Shown here: positions 26,678 through 35,177 of the stretch, one piece after another
Layout of the letters: the number at the start of each line of letters is the position of its first letter
Position numbering within the stretch: position 1 is the first letter of the stretch
Assembly (NCBI GenBank): GCA_028382965.1
Contig: JAOEUK010000001.1
Coordinates: forward strand, 345,001 to 409,000
Reading direction: 5' to 3'
DNA from: Candidatus Puniceispirillum sp.
Lineage (GTDB): Bacteria; Pseudomonadota; Alphaproteobacteria; Puniceispirillales; Puniceispirillaceae
DNA: 64,000 nt
Notes under the pieces: generated by a model
What the model was told of the DNA's origin: nothing
Seen by the model: only the letters and a program-made list of their open reading frames with translations
Database searches by the model: none
Position numbers and translations under genes: made by a program

Positions 26678-27784
26678 CTATTTAGCTATAATACGACCAA
26701 CAGGGGTTTTGAGGCCACGCTTTTCGAGCACGCGCTCGGCAAACTGACCCATCACACCTTCTGGACGAATTTGTGCAGCAGCAGCTGGCTTTTTCTTGAG
26801 GCTATAAAGAAAAGCAGTTGCGTCGCGAAGTAGTGTTTTCGCATCGTCGCTGATTACAAAATCAAGTTGTAGCTTGGTTGTGCCTGACATTGGCGAGTCG
26901 TAAAGACTTGCCTTGAGAACAGATGCATCAATCTGCTCTGTCTGTGCTTCTGCCATCGCTGCGATTGCGTCAGCATTACCTGGGTTAGCAACAAATTCCT
27001 GAGCGTCAAGCTCAGCTTCTAACCAACCCATTACTGCGTCTGGACGCTGAGAAATCAAGTCGTTTAACATGACCATGAAAGCACCGTCCTGCAAACCAAA
27101 GTCTTCACCTGATGCGGCGCGGCGAGCAATGCCGGCCTTAACCATTTTAGTAGCTGTTGGCTCCCAAATGGCTGCTGCGTCTAGTTTTCCAGCCCGAAAA
27201 TTAGTTGTGATAACTTCAATGTTCTGGTTCAGGTATTTTTTTGGTTTAATGCCAGCAGATTTAAATGCGGCTTGTGCAAATCTGTCAGTACAAGCACCGT
27301 GTGGAGCAGATGTAATTTTTCCATCCATCCATTTAACGGCAGCAACACCATTAGCAAATTTAGGTGCATCATTTCTTACTAGGAAAATGTTGCACTGCTG
27401 CTTAGATGTTCCCAAAGCGGCAACAATTCGAATGTCCGTGCCGCCACGCTCGGGCAAATATTTAAAAGTAGAAGCAATTGCGGGCATGTCACCCATGTAA
27501 CCAATGTGCTGCTTTTCACCTGCCATCGCGTTCACGATAACTGATCCTTGGAGTCCAACTTGGAACTCAGCAGTAGAACCTGCTGGAAGGTGTTTCTTCC
27601 AAAAGCTCTTGCCATTATTTACCACACCAGTCCATGATTCGGTGTAATACGGCTGATAGCCGATCACCAAATTTACTGACTCGCCAGGTTTGCCAAAATC
27701 TGTGGCTGCTGAGGCAAACGTCGGCAATGCCGCGATGGACCCTGCGACCACAAGACTGGTAAGGTTTTTCATAGATATCTTCAT
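26678..27784 (-). CDS. Sulfonate-type ABC substrate-binding protein (MsmE-like)
   Basis: The 368-residue protein has a Sec signal (MKISMKNLTSLVVAGSIAAL...FASA, cleavage about residue 26) and a SsuA/TauA/NrtA-type two-lobed domain: SVNLVIGYQPYYTESWTGVV, GYMGDMPAIAS (about 90-105), APHGACTDRFAQAAFKSAGI, FRAGKLDAAAIWEPTATKMV. GGGAGA precedes the ATG. It is divergent from the Rieske oxygenase genes and is the first gene of its transporter operon, so methanesulfonate is the most likely ligand; taurine or another sulfonate is the alternative. Confidence 0.85.
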   Translation of the reverse strand: MKISMKNLTSLVVAGSIAALPTFASAATDFGKPGESVNLVIGYQPYYTESWTGVVNNGKSFWKKHLPAGSTAEFQVGLQGSVIVNAMAGEKQHIGYMGDMPAIASTFKYLPERGGTDIRIVAALGTSKQQCNIFLVRNDAPKFANGVAAVKWMDGKITSAPHGACTDRFAQAAFKSAGIKPKKYLNQNIEVITTNFRAGKLDAAAIWEPTATKMVKAGIARRAASGEDFGLQDGAFMVMLNDLISQRPDAVMGWLEAELDAQEFVANPGNADAIAAMAEAQTEQIDASVLKASLYDSPMSGTTKLQLDFVISDDAKTLLRDATAFLYSLKKKPAAAAQIRPEGVMGQFAERVLEKRGLKTPVGRIIAK

Positions 27785-28070
27785 TAGTTATGTCTCCCAT
27801 TGTTAACATATTTTGTTGAAATTTTGAGCTTTAACGAAACAGATATTTTAAGAGTGTATCGCTTAGCCAAACTTCCCAACAATATCGTAGTATGATACTT
27901 TGTCACACATATCTTTAGGAAACACTAAGAGTTATTCAATAAAACTATCAAGATTTTTATTTATTCACACACTCAATCAAGTGATAGTATGGCGCAATAG
28001 TAACAATGGTTGTCTTACGCGAAGGTAAGCATAAAATCAGATATGCGTCGCATTTATGAGGATACGAAAC
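27785..28070. promoter_or_regulatory. Divergent promoter region, transporter and oxygenase
   Basis: This is the only non-coding space between the two divergent units, so both promoters must lie here. An AGTATGATACT dyad occurs at 27889-27899. GAGGAT before 28071 is the ribosome binding site of the fusion gene. Regulation by the LysR gene at 34026-34961 is possible but not shown. Confidence 0.5.
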
Positions 28071-30503
28071 ATGCCTAATGAAACACAAATGGATGAAGCT
28101 TTGACCGCCAACACGCTGAAACCTGTGTCTGATAAGCAGGTGATGGCAGCTGTTGATGAACAATTCCTAGAAGAACAAGTTAGGATCTTTCAAAACGTCT
28201 GGGTTCCTGTTTGTCACGAATCAGAGTTGCCTGAGCCTTACGACTTCAGGACATCTAGCATTGGCAATGAAAATATAATAATTTGCCGAGCCCCAGACGG
28301 TAAAATCAACGCACTACTCAATGTATGTCCTCATCGTGGAATGCTTATTGAGCGTCGACCGCAAGGCAGTTTTATGGAGGGTCAAGCATCAGGAAACCCT
28401 AAACGCATAACTTGTATGTTTCATGCATGGCAATTCGATATGCGTGGAAACTGCGTTTACGTGGCGAGAGAGAAAGAGGGTTATCAGGATCGTTTCTGCA
28501 AAGATGACGCTGGTTTGAGGCGACTGCGCTGCCAAGTTAAGTTTGGTGGTTTTGTTTGGGTCAATTTAAGCGATCAGCCGGTGGCTTCACTTGATGAGTG
28601 GGCTGGAGAATCATTTGCAAAAATTAATGGTGCCATCGACAGCGAGCCGCTAGAAGTTTTTCACTATCATAAAAAAATAATCCAAACGAATTACAAATCA
28701 AATAACGACGAAATTTTGAGCTCAAATGAACAGTTTGCCAACACAATATTTCACGAATATGGACATATAACTTGCGATTCGCATGATAATAGCGAGATAA
28801 ACACAGGCCATCAGAACAAAAAATTGAGCGGAGAAAAATCCAAAACGGTGATTGGGCAAGAGTTTCCAGATGTTGATGCTAATCATTCATACTCTATTAA
28901 TATGTTCCCTGGTTTCTCATTCAGTTTAGATGGATCCGTGTTAAACCTCACTACAATTACGCCCTTAAGTGAAAATGAGGTTTTGTTGGAGCAAAGAGGT
29001 CTCGCTCCAAAAAGTGATGCGACTGAAGTTCGCGGACAAAGGACTAAATTATACAATGCGAATCTGGGACCTTTTCGGCTTGGCCGCCCAGCGGCTAACA
29101 ATGAGAGGTCTGAGACTTCTTCAGATAGCCATGCAAAGTTAAACCATTACCATAATGAATGGGCTCGATGGATGGACCAACACCCAAACAAAGAGAGTCG
29201 TTTGGCTGTTGTAGGCGCGCCTTCCAAAAAATTGGAACAGATTGATGATTCTGCTAGCTTGACCGGCCCTCATGTCATCATCGTGGGCGCAAGCCACGCA
29301 GGTATAGCTTTTGGAGACAAGCTGCGTAAAAATGGTTTTGAAGGGCGTATCACTATGTTTGATCGGCAGGTCGGTGGGCCAATGGAGAGGCCTCCACTGT
29401 CGAAGGGCTTTTTGCTAGGCGGCGGTGAAAAAGTAGAGTCAAAGTCTCTTTTAAGGCAAAAGAAATGGTATAAAACTCAAAAAATAAAACTTAAAACTCA
29501 ATCAAATGTAGAAAAAATAGACCTTAATGAAAAAACTGTGACTGTTAACCAAGGTGATAAAATACATTTTGACAAATTAGTGATAGCGAGTGGCGCCATT
29601 CCGCGTGAGTTGCCATCAACAAAAGGTATGGGTAATACGTTTACACTCAGACAACCATCGGATGCTAATGCCATTCGTCAAACAGCTAATAATTCAGACA
29701 GTGTTGTGATAATTGGCGGTGGCTACATAGGCCTTGAAGTCGCTGCATCGCTTAATCAAAAAGGAATGACCGTCACAGTAATTGAGGCAGCTGATAGAAT
29801 TCTTGCCAGGGTTGCGAGCAAACCTCTTGCTGATCACCTGTCACAACTTCACGATGATAACGGCGTTTCCATAATAACTGGTGTGGGTGTTCAAGACATA
29901 AATCAGGATGATGGAATCTTTGAGAGTGTAACTTTAGCCAATGGCAAAACCATAAAGGGAGATATGCTGATTACGGGCATAGGTGTACTTCCAGACAGTA
30001 AGCTTGCATCTGACGCGGGTTTAGAGACTCTGCGGGAAGATGGTGGGCCCATTCTTGTCGATGATTTGATGCAAACAAGTCATAAAGATGTTTTGGCCAT
30101 TGGTGATGTTGCGTTGCGGCGTAGCCAGACCATGGCTGTAGAATCTGTCCACAACGCTCAGGAAACAGCGGCGGTGGCGGCATCAACTTTTACAGGCGTA
30201 GCTCCACCAGTTATTCAAACTCCATGGTTCTGGTCGGATCAGTATGATGCAAAGCTGCAATCAGTTGGCATTGTTCCCGTGCTTGATGAGGAGGCTTATC
30301 AAGTGACGCGTCCGGGAAGACGGGGCAAAGGAGTTTCTTTTTGGACTTACAAGGGAGCAGAACTTATTGCGGTCGAAGTTGTTAATGATCCTGCAACTTA
30401 TATGGAGGCTCGCCAATGTCTTGATACGAATCAGTCTCCTGACCCTAAACAGATTTCTAACCCTTTATTTTCACCAGTCGACAGCGGTGGCGCGCGGTCA
30501 TGA
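28071..30503 (+). CDS. MsmA-like Rieske subunit fused to ferredoxin reductase
   Basis: An 810-residue protein (start at ATG 28071 after GAGGAT). Residues 1-390 are a Rieske oxygenase alpha-type part with Cys86-x-His88-x26-Cys115-x-x-His118, the 26-residue spacer reported for methanesulfonate monooxygenase MsmA. The catalytic half is related to the protein at 32814-33908 (shared EVFHYHK, TNYK, FPGF, TPL). The mononuclear iron site is incomplete: an HEYGH pair (His228/His232) may remain, but the bridging acid is absent and about 20 residues carrying the C-terminal E-D ligand are deleted. Residues from about 400 form a BphA4-like ferredoxin reductase: VGASHAG FAD motif, IGGGYIGLE NADH motif near 545, and a PWFWSDQYD C-terminal domain. 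It is probably the electron-supplying partner of the split oxygenase. Confidence 0.85.
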   Translation: MPNETQMDEALTANTLKPVSDKQVMAAVDEQFLEEQVRIFQNVWVPVCHESELPEPYDFRTSSIGNENIIICRAPDGKINALLNVCPHRGMLIERRPQGSFMEGQASGNPKRITCMFHAWQFDMRGNCVYVAREKEGYQDRFCKDDAGLRRLRCQVKFGGFVWVNLSDQPVASLDEWAGESFAKINGAIDSEPLEVFHYHKKIIQTNYKSNNDEILSSNEQFANTIFHEYGHITCDSHDNSEINTGHQNKKLSGEKSKTVIGQEFPDVDANHSYSINMFPGFSFSLDGSVLNLTTITPLSENEVLLEQRGLAPKSDATEVRGQRTKLYNANLGPFRLGRPAANNERSETSSDSHAKLNHYHNEWARWMDQHPNKESRLAVVGAPSKKLEQIDDSASLTGPHVIIVGASHAGIAFGDKLRKNGFEGRITMFDRQVGGPMERPPLSKGFLLGGGEKVESKSLLRQKKWYKTQKIKLKTQSNVEKIDLNEKTVTVNQGDKIHFDKLVIASGAIPRELPSTKGMGNTFTLRQPSDANAIRQTANNSDSVVIIGGGYIGLEVAASLNQKGMTVTVIEAADRILARVASKPLADHLSQLHDDNGVSIITGVGVQDINQDDGIFESVTLANGKTIKGDMLITGIGVLPDSKLASDAGLETLREDGGPILVDDLMQTSHKDVLAIGDVALRRSQTMAVESVHNAQETAAVAASTFTGVAPPVIQTPWFWSDQYDAKLQSVGIVPVLDEEAYQVTRPGRRGKGVSFWTYKGAELIAVEVVNDPATYMEARQCLDTNQSPDPKQISNPLFSPVDSGGARS

Positions 30504-30640
30504 CATGGCTTAAAGGTACTGAGTAGCCATTGGAGGAGATGACTCCTCTTAAATCGCACCAACAGAGTTTTGAAATCTAAAAATTGATTTTACTAAAAAT
30601 TTAAAGTTTACACTTAAGAAGTAAAGAAACGGGGAATATT

Positions 30641-31129
30641 ATGGCAGCAGATCTGGAAAGAAAAATTGAAAAGACAATCTATAAAGCCGCGCTTGCACTG
30701 GATGAACACAACTGGGCAGATTGGTTTGAGCTTTGCGACGATTCGTTTTTTTATTCCATTACCTCATTCAGCCCAGAAATAAACAAAGATATGACTTATT
30801 TTGAAGGAAATAAAAAAGAGTTAAAGGGTTTGATGGATATGCTGCCAAAGCATAATACTGATCATTCGCCCCTTCATAGACACACCTCTGTCTATACGGT
30901 TGACGTTTCAGATGACGGTAAGTCTGCGGAAGCGATAAGTTCAGTGACAGTTTATCAAAACATGCTAGATGGTATCAACTCTCACCTTGATTCTGGGGAG
31001 AGCAGACTTTTTGTTATTGGTAAGTATATTGACAAGTTCGCTATAAAAGATGGTGTTCCAAAGTTTATCAATCGTGAAGCAAAGCTTGATAATCGGCGTC
31101 TGGATAAAGGTTCGCATTGGCCAATATAA
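30641..31129 (+). CDS. msmB: Methanesulfonate monooxygenase beta subunit-like (MsmB)
   Basis: The 162-residue protein has the small-subunit fold of ring-hydroxylating and related Rieske oxygenases (NTF2-like): KAALALDEHNWADWFELCDDSFFYSITSF at the start, HRHTSVYTVDVSDDGKSAEAISSVTVYQN in the middle and a final FINREAKLDNRRLDKGSHWPI. Beta subunits stabilise the alpha3 ring and carry no cofactor. It lies between the Rieske/reductase fusion and the ferredoxin gene, as in msmABCD. The ATG follows AACGGGGAATATT. Confidence 0.8.
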   Translation: MAADLERKIEKTIYKAALALDEHNWADWFELCDDSFFYSITSFSPEINKDMTYFEGNKKELKGLMDMLPKHNTDHSPLHRHTSVYTVDVSDDGKSAEAISSVTVYQNMLDGINSHLDSGESRLFVIGKYIDKFAIKDGVPKFINREAKLDNRRLDKGSHWPI

Positions 31130-31198
31130 GACGGTGGCTTGTGCGCAATATAGTTGAATGGTGGCCAGTATATTTATTGAATTCAGAAAGTTAGCCGT

Positions 31199-31600
31199 AT
31201 GACTTGGACAAAAGTCTGTGAGAAAAGTGAAATACCAGAGGGCTCAATAAAGAAGGTTTGGGCCAGGGTGGGTAGTGGGATACCAATAGCGGTTGCCCAT
31301 CATAGATCTGGTTTTGTTGCTATACCACCAGTGTGCCCGCACCTCGAAGAGCCACTTGATGAGTCTGGACTATTGTTAGGGTGCAAACTCACTTGTACAA
31401 AACATTTGTGGTCTTGGGACTTAGAGACCTTTGAGCTTCAGGATGAAGCTGAACTCCCTTTAAAAACTTATGACCTGAAAATCGATGGAAACGATATAAT
31501 GGTCTATGTTGCTGAGCAGCTAGAATATACCTTTGATGAAGATGATGATATCGATGAAAACACCTTTTTTGATGAGGATGAGGATGACGACGTTTGGTAA
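31199..31600 (+). CDS. msmC: Rieske ferredoxin with acidic tail (MsmC-like)
   Basis: The 133-residue protein has a Rieske [2Fe-2S] domain with C-P-H (residues about 47-49), a 17-residue spacer and C-T-K-H, and a single-domain ferredoxin length. The last ~25 residues are almost all Asp/Glu (DEDDDIDENTFFDEDEDDDVW). Acidic tails are unusual for ferredoxins of this group and could steer docking to basic surfaces on its two partners. It would pass electrons from the reductase part of the fusion to the oxygenase. The ferredoxin is a separate Rieske centre, additional to the one in the fusion protein. Confidence 0.85.
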   Translation: MTWTKVCEKSEIPEGSIKKVWARVGSGIPIAVAHHRSGFVAIPPVCPHLEEPLDESGLLLGCKLTCTKHLWSWDLETFELQDEAELPLKTYDLKIDGNDIMVYVAEQLEYTFDEDDDIDENTFFDEDEDDDVW

Positions 31601-31733
31601 GCTCAGTTTGTTCACAGTCGTTTAATTCTAAAACCTAATTTTGTAAAATTTATATATTGCTTTAGCTGAGAACAGTTAACAATCAGCTTCTTCAAAATCT
31701 CCATCATTCCAATTTATTTGAAAGCGCATTTTT

Positions 31734-32558
31734 TTGACTCTTAACTGGCCTGAACCAAAAATTTTTGAGACAAGTGAGTATAAAAAGGCTCGATTTGAAG
31801 CGCATAACGCGCTCTTTTGGATGGCTCGCTGTACGCATAGCTTCTTAAAGGCTAGGGACGATCAAAAGCATATGGATTTACTTTGGCAAAGTGAATCTAA
31901 AAGCTTTAGGACAAAAATTTTTGATGGTGATTTGCAAATTGGTTTACATCTGCCTGACCTAGAACTGTATTTTTGTGAGAACGGGATCAAGGTTCCACAC
32001 AGCTTTTGGCTTGATGATAGAACACCAGCTTATGTTGAGGCTTGGTATCTTGTTGAACTTGTACACCGTGATCGTGACAGAAGTAGATTTTCAACTGATC
32101 TACCGTTTGAGTCTGCTAATATGCTTATGGGAGATACAAAAGACCATAATGCATCAGAGGTTGCTTTAGAGCTTGATGCGTTACAAAAATGCTTTGAAAG
32201 AGCTGCTGGATTGTTTGTTAATGTTTCTCAGTCGTTATTAAAAAATGGGTACATTGCTGAGAGCGCAAATCTAATAACCCTTAAGCCTGAATCTTTTGCA
32301 CTTACTTTGAGCTTTGAATCCTCTAAAATTAAAGAAAGTGTGATATCAATTGGCCTAAGTGCTGGTGATGAATTGCGGCCATCTCCATTTTTCTTCACCA
32401 CCACTGAGTCTGTTGTTTCAAAGAAAAACACACATGTACTCGACTTTGAAGCTGAGACTTTAATAGGATTGAATTCGGTATGTGCTAATAATGTTTCTGA
32501 CGAATCGTTAACAGAAAGATTATGTGAGAACGTTAAAGCTTTAATTAATAAGCAATAA
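31734..32558 (+). CDS. Unrecognised protein within the monooxygenase cluster
   Basis: The 274-residue protein begins at TTG 31734 with only a weak GAAAG upstream. It has no signal peptide or membrane segment. Seen features: an Arg/Asp/His-rich segment (ELVHRDRDRSRF, about 112-123), ESANMLMGDTKDHNASEV, and a C-terminal run of strands (SFALTLSFESSKIKESVISIGLS). I do not recognise the family. Its place between the ferredoxin and the iron-site subunit suggests an assembly, maturation or regulatory role for the split oxygenase. Confidence 0.55.
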   Translation: MTLNWPEPKIFETSEYKKARFEAHNALFWMARCTHSFLKARDDQKHMDLLWQSESKSFRTKIFDGDLQIGLHLPDLELYFCENGIKVPHSFWLDDRTPAYVEAWYLVELVHRDRDRSRFSTDLPFESANMLMGDTKDHNASEVALELDALQKCFERAAGLFVNVSQSLLKNGYIAESANLITLKPESFALTLSFESSKIKESVISIGLSAGDELRPSPFFFTTTESVVSKKNTHVLDFEAETLIGLNSVCANNVSDESLTERLCENVKALINKQ

Positions 32559-32813
32559 ATACTGTTTAGTTTGTTTAGCAAGGCTTTGTTAATTTTAACT
32601 CTGAGGATACAATCGTTTTTTTCCGGGCATTATGCCAAGAAACTCTAAAATTATGAGGGTTTTTGTCGTTTTATATTAGACACAGCCTATTACGCGATTT
32701 GCGGTCAATGTGAAGATGTTGTTGACATAAATGAGGTATCGCACCACATTTAATGACAGAAGTTAGAAAATTGTGAAAAAAATTGCAGAATGATTTAGAC
32801 GAGGAGTGCAAAA

Positions 32814-33908
32814 ATGCCACCAAGAAATCATAAAAATTGGTCAGCGGTTCCCAAAATTGAGCATATTTCAAGTGAATGCTACAACAATTACAGTATCTAT
32901 GAGCAAGAGCTGGAGCATATTTTTGCGAAAGTTTGGATCCCGATGTGCCATTTCAGTGAAATGGCAAATGATGGCGATTTTCGTTCTACTCAGATCGCAT
33001 TTCAGAATGTTGTGGCGGTTAACGTAAAGGGAAATGTTAAGGTTTTTTTATGCCCGTCGATTGATAGGCCTGCTGGTAACGGACTTAATGTGGACGGTCT
33101 CAAAGAACTCCACAGCGGAGTAAAGCATGGTGGTATGGTTTGGACTACTCTAGATCCTAACCCAACTCAGAGTATTGAAGAGTGGACCTGTGGTGCCTTT
33201 GATTGTATCGCAGACGCAATTGATACTGAGGATATGGAAGTTTTCCATTATCATAAAGCTATTATAGACACTAATTATAAGCTTTGGCACGACACTAATA
33301 GTGAGTTTTATCACGATTTTATGCATTATTTTAACCGTGTATCTGGCTTCAACGATGAATACTTCGCCCGTAAAAACATCCCATTTGATAATGGTCATGT
33401 AAACGTTAGCAGCTTTACAGTAAATTATGAGGAGTATGACGGGTTTGAAGATCGAGGGGAATTGTCTTTCCCGAATCTTCCACCCAACCAATGGTACATG
33501 GTAGATTTATTCCCAGGATTTAATTTCAACTTGCGCGGTAGTGCTTACAGAAGTGATAGTGTTACCCCGTTGGGCCCAAACAAAGTTCTTATTGAGTTTC
33601 GCGGTTATGGGTTGAAAAAGGATACCCCAGAAGAGCGCGCTACTCGGATTAAACATCATAATTCTATTTGGGGGCCATTTGGCCGTAATCTTCACGAAGA
33701 TTTGATTGGAGTTTCTGGTCAAGGGACAACCATGCGGGAAGGCACTGAAGCAAGAAGAATTTTGCATGGTCGCCATGAAAACTCGACTATTCACGACGAG
33801 GTTGGAATGCGTCATTATTATGAAGCTTGGGGACATCATCTTGGTGTTTCGCCAACCAATCCATTGGCATTGATAGGCAATACCCAGGATGTTATTGCTG
33901 CTGAATAA
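32814..33908 (+). CDS. MsmA-like catalytic subunit lacking the Rieske cluster
   Basis: A 364-residue alpha-subunit relative. In the region where the Rieske motif should lie it reads FLCPSIDRPAGNG: one Cys (Cys80) remains, the partner His is Ser, and the second C-x-x-H pair with its loop is deleted. The mononuclear iron site is kept: Asn154, Glu164-x-x-His167-x3-His171 and Asp296 (HEDLIGVSGQG). It therefore cannot hold its own Rieske cluster but can bind iron and oxygen. A terminator follows at 33930. Electrons would have to arrive from another subunit, most simply the fusion protein at 28071-30503. Known NdmC/NdmD split oxygenases offer a precedent. Confidence 0.85.
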   Translation: MPPRNHKNWSAVPKIEHISSECYNNYSIYEQELEHIFAKVWIPMCHFSEMANDGDFRSTQIAFQNVVAVNVKGNVKVFLCPSIDRPAGNGLNVDGLKELHSGVKHGGMVWTTLDPNPTQSIEEWTCGAFDCIADAIDTEDMEVFHYHKAIIDTNYKLWHDTNSEFYHDFMHYFNRVSGFNDEYFARKNIPFDNGHVNVSSFTVNYEEYDGFEDRGELSFPNLPPNQWYMVDLFPGFNFNLRGSAYRSDSVTPLGPNKVLIEFRGYGLKKDTPEERATRIKHHNSIWGPFGRNLHEDLIGVSGQGTTMREGTEARRILHGRHENSTIHDEVGMRHYYEAWGHHLGVSPTNPLALIGNTQDVIAAE

Positions 33909-33929
33909 GTAGAAAATTTTATTGAACTT

Positions 33930-33963
33930 AAATTAAGCGCCTTTTTGGCGTTTAATTTTTTTG
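33930..33963 (+). terminator. Terminator after the msm-type operon
   Basis: AAATTAAGCGCC (33930-33941) and GGCGTTTAATTT (33947-33958) form a 12-bp stem with one G-T pair and a TTTTT loop, followed by Ts. The stem could also serve the convergent LysR gene. Confidence 0.8.
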
Positions 33964-34025
33964 AAACTTTAATGAAGATTAGATTGTGAAAAACAACAAA
34001 AATCAGTCTGATTAAGTTAAAAATT

Positions 34026-34961
34026 CTACGTAGTTTTTTTCAAATATAAAAAGTTTTGTAATTCATTGTTCTCGGCCAATGATTTTCCAACTTGTTCTGT
34101 GATTTTAGTTATTGGAATTGTAGTCTCAGTTTTGACCCAGAATAGCCCTATACCTTTTTTGACGACTGGATCCTTCAACAGAATGGCCTTAGTTCCGCTG
34201 TGCAGCCCCGGCATGCGCGTGTAATGGGATGGTATAATTGTACAGAGCTCGGTGAATTGTGTTTGAAACATCAAATGTAAAATAGATTCAGACTCTATTT
34301 TTGGTATCACTGATTTCCCCGTTTGCTCAAATATTCCATCAATAATCGAACGCTCGTACATAGATGGGCGTAATAATGCGAGTGGGAGGTTGGCTGCGTC
34401 ACTCCATGTAATTTCATTTACGTTCTCAAATTCAAAGGAATCGGGCACTAATAAACTCCAGGTTTCTTCAAAAATTGGCAGAGCTTCGCACCAAGGCATT
34501 TCCTTTTTTTGATCCATGTATGTTATGGCGCAGTCCATAGAATAGTTGTCGAGACCAGTTCGCAACTCTTCATTTCCAACAAATCTGACATCGACAGACA
34601 CTAGTGGATATGCCTTCCGAATTCGTTGCAAAATAATCGGTAACACTGGAGACATTGAGGGTATTGCGCCGAGTCTTATGGTTCCATCAAGTCGGTTTTG
34701 CATTTCAGAAATGGTGTCTTGCATTGCCGTGCAATTTGCGAGAATTATTCTTGCCCAGTGCGCAACTTGTTCACCTTCGTCAGTTATACCAAAGAGTCTT
34801 TGACCGCGACCTCTCTTAAATAAAGTCACCCCAAGCTCAAGCTCAAGTTGCTTAATGCCATTGGACAGGCTCGGTTGTTTTACGTTGCAACGAGACGCAG
34901 CACGACCGAAGTGATCTTCTTCAATAACAGCGATTAGATATTCGAGCTGCTTCAAAACCAT
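34026..34961 (-). CDS. LysR-type transcriptional regulator
   Basis: A 311-residue LysR regulator. N-terminal helix-turn-helix LKQLEYLIAVIEEDHFGRAASRCNVKQPSLSNGIKQLELELGVTLFKR, then the substrate-binding domain with SMSPVLPIILQRIRKAYPLVSVDVRF and DCAITYMDQ. The ligand may be a sulfonate or a C1/sulfur intermediate. It is divergent from the TauE gene at 35178 and convergent with the monooxygenase operon, so either or both could be its target. A 7-bp inverted repeat lies in the shared upstream region. Confidence 0.9.
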   Translation of the reverse strand: MVLKQLEYLIAVIEEDHFGRAASRCNVKQPSLSNGIKQLELELGVTLFKRGRGQRLFGITDEGEQVAHWARIILANCTAMQDTISEMQNRLDGTIRLGAIPSMSPVLPIILQRIRKAYPLVSVDVRFVGNEELRTGLDNYSMDCAITYMDQKKEMPWCEALPIFEETWSLLVPDSFEFENVNEITWSDAANLPLALLRPSMYERSIIDGIFEQTGKSVIPKIESESILHLMFQTQFTELCTIIPSHYTRMPGLHSGTKAILLKDPVVKKGIGLFWVKTETTIPITKITEQVGKSLAENNELQNFLYLKKTT

Positions 34962-34998
34962 TAGGGATTTCGCCTTGAAAATTTTTATTTCTATTATG

Positions 34999-35025
34999 TA
35001 AATCTAATTAATCTATATAGGTTTA
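34999..35025. promoter_or_regulatory. Candidate LysR operator
   Basis: TAAATCT (34999-35005) and AGGTTTA (35019-35025) are inverted with one mismatch, in the divergent space between the LysR gene and the TauE gene. The spacing is compatible with a LysR-family dyad. Confidence 0.35.
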
Positions 35026-35177
35026 GTTATTGCAGTTATAGCGGCATTGGTCAATCAGGAGTGCTTAATGTAGTGATCAGATTTTTTGTGATCATATAAA
35101 ATCGGTCATATAATCCTAATTGCCCTTCATGATTTTACCGCTATAGTACAATTTGCTAAATTAGGACATTCTTTTAC

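Noticed and set aside
32814-33908. Reading this as an ordinary complete MsmA
   Set aside because: The Rieske ligands are absent (C-P-S and loss of the second pair), so it cannot carry its own cluster.
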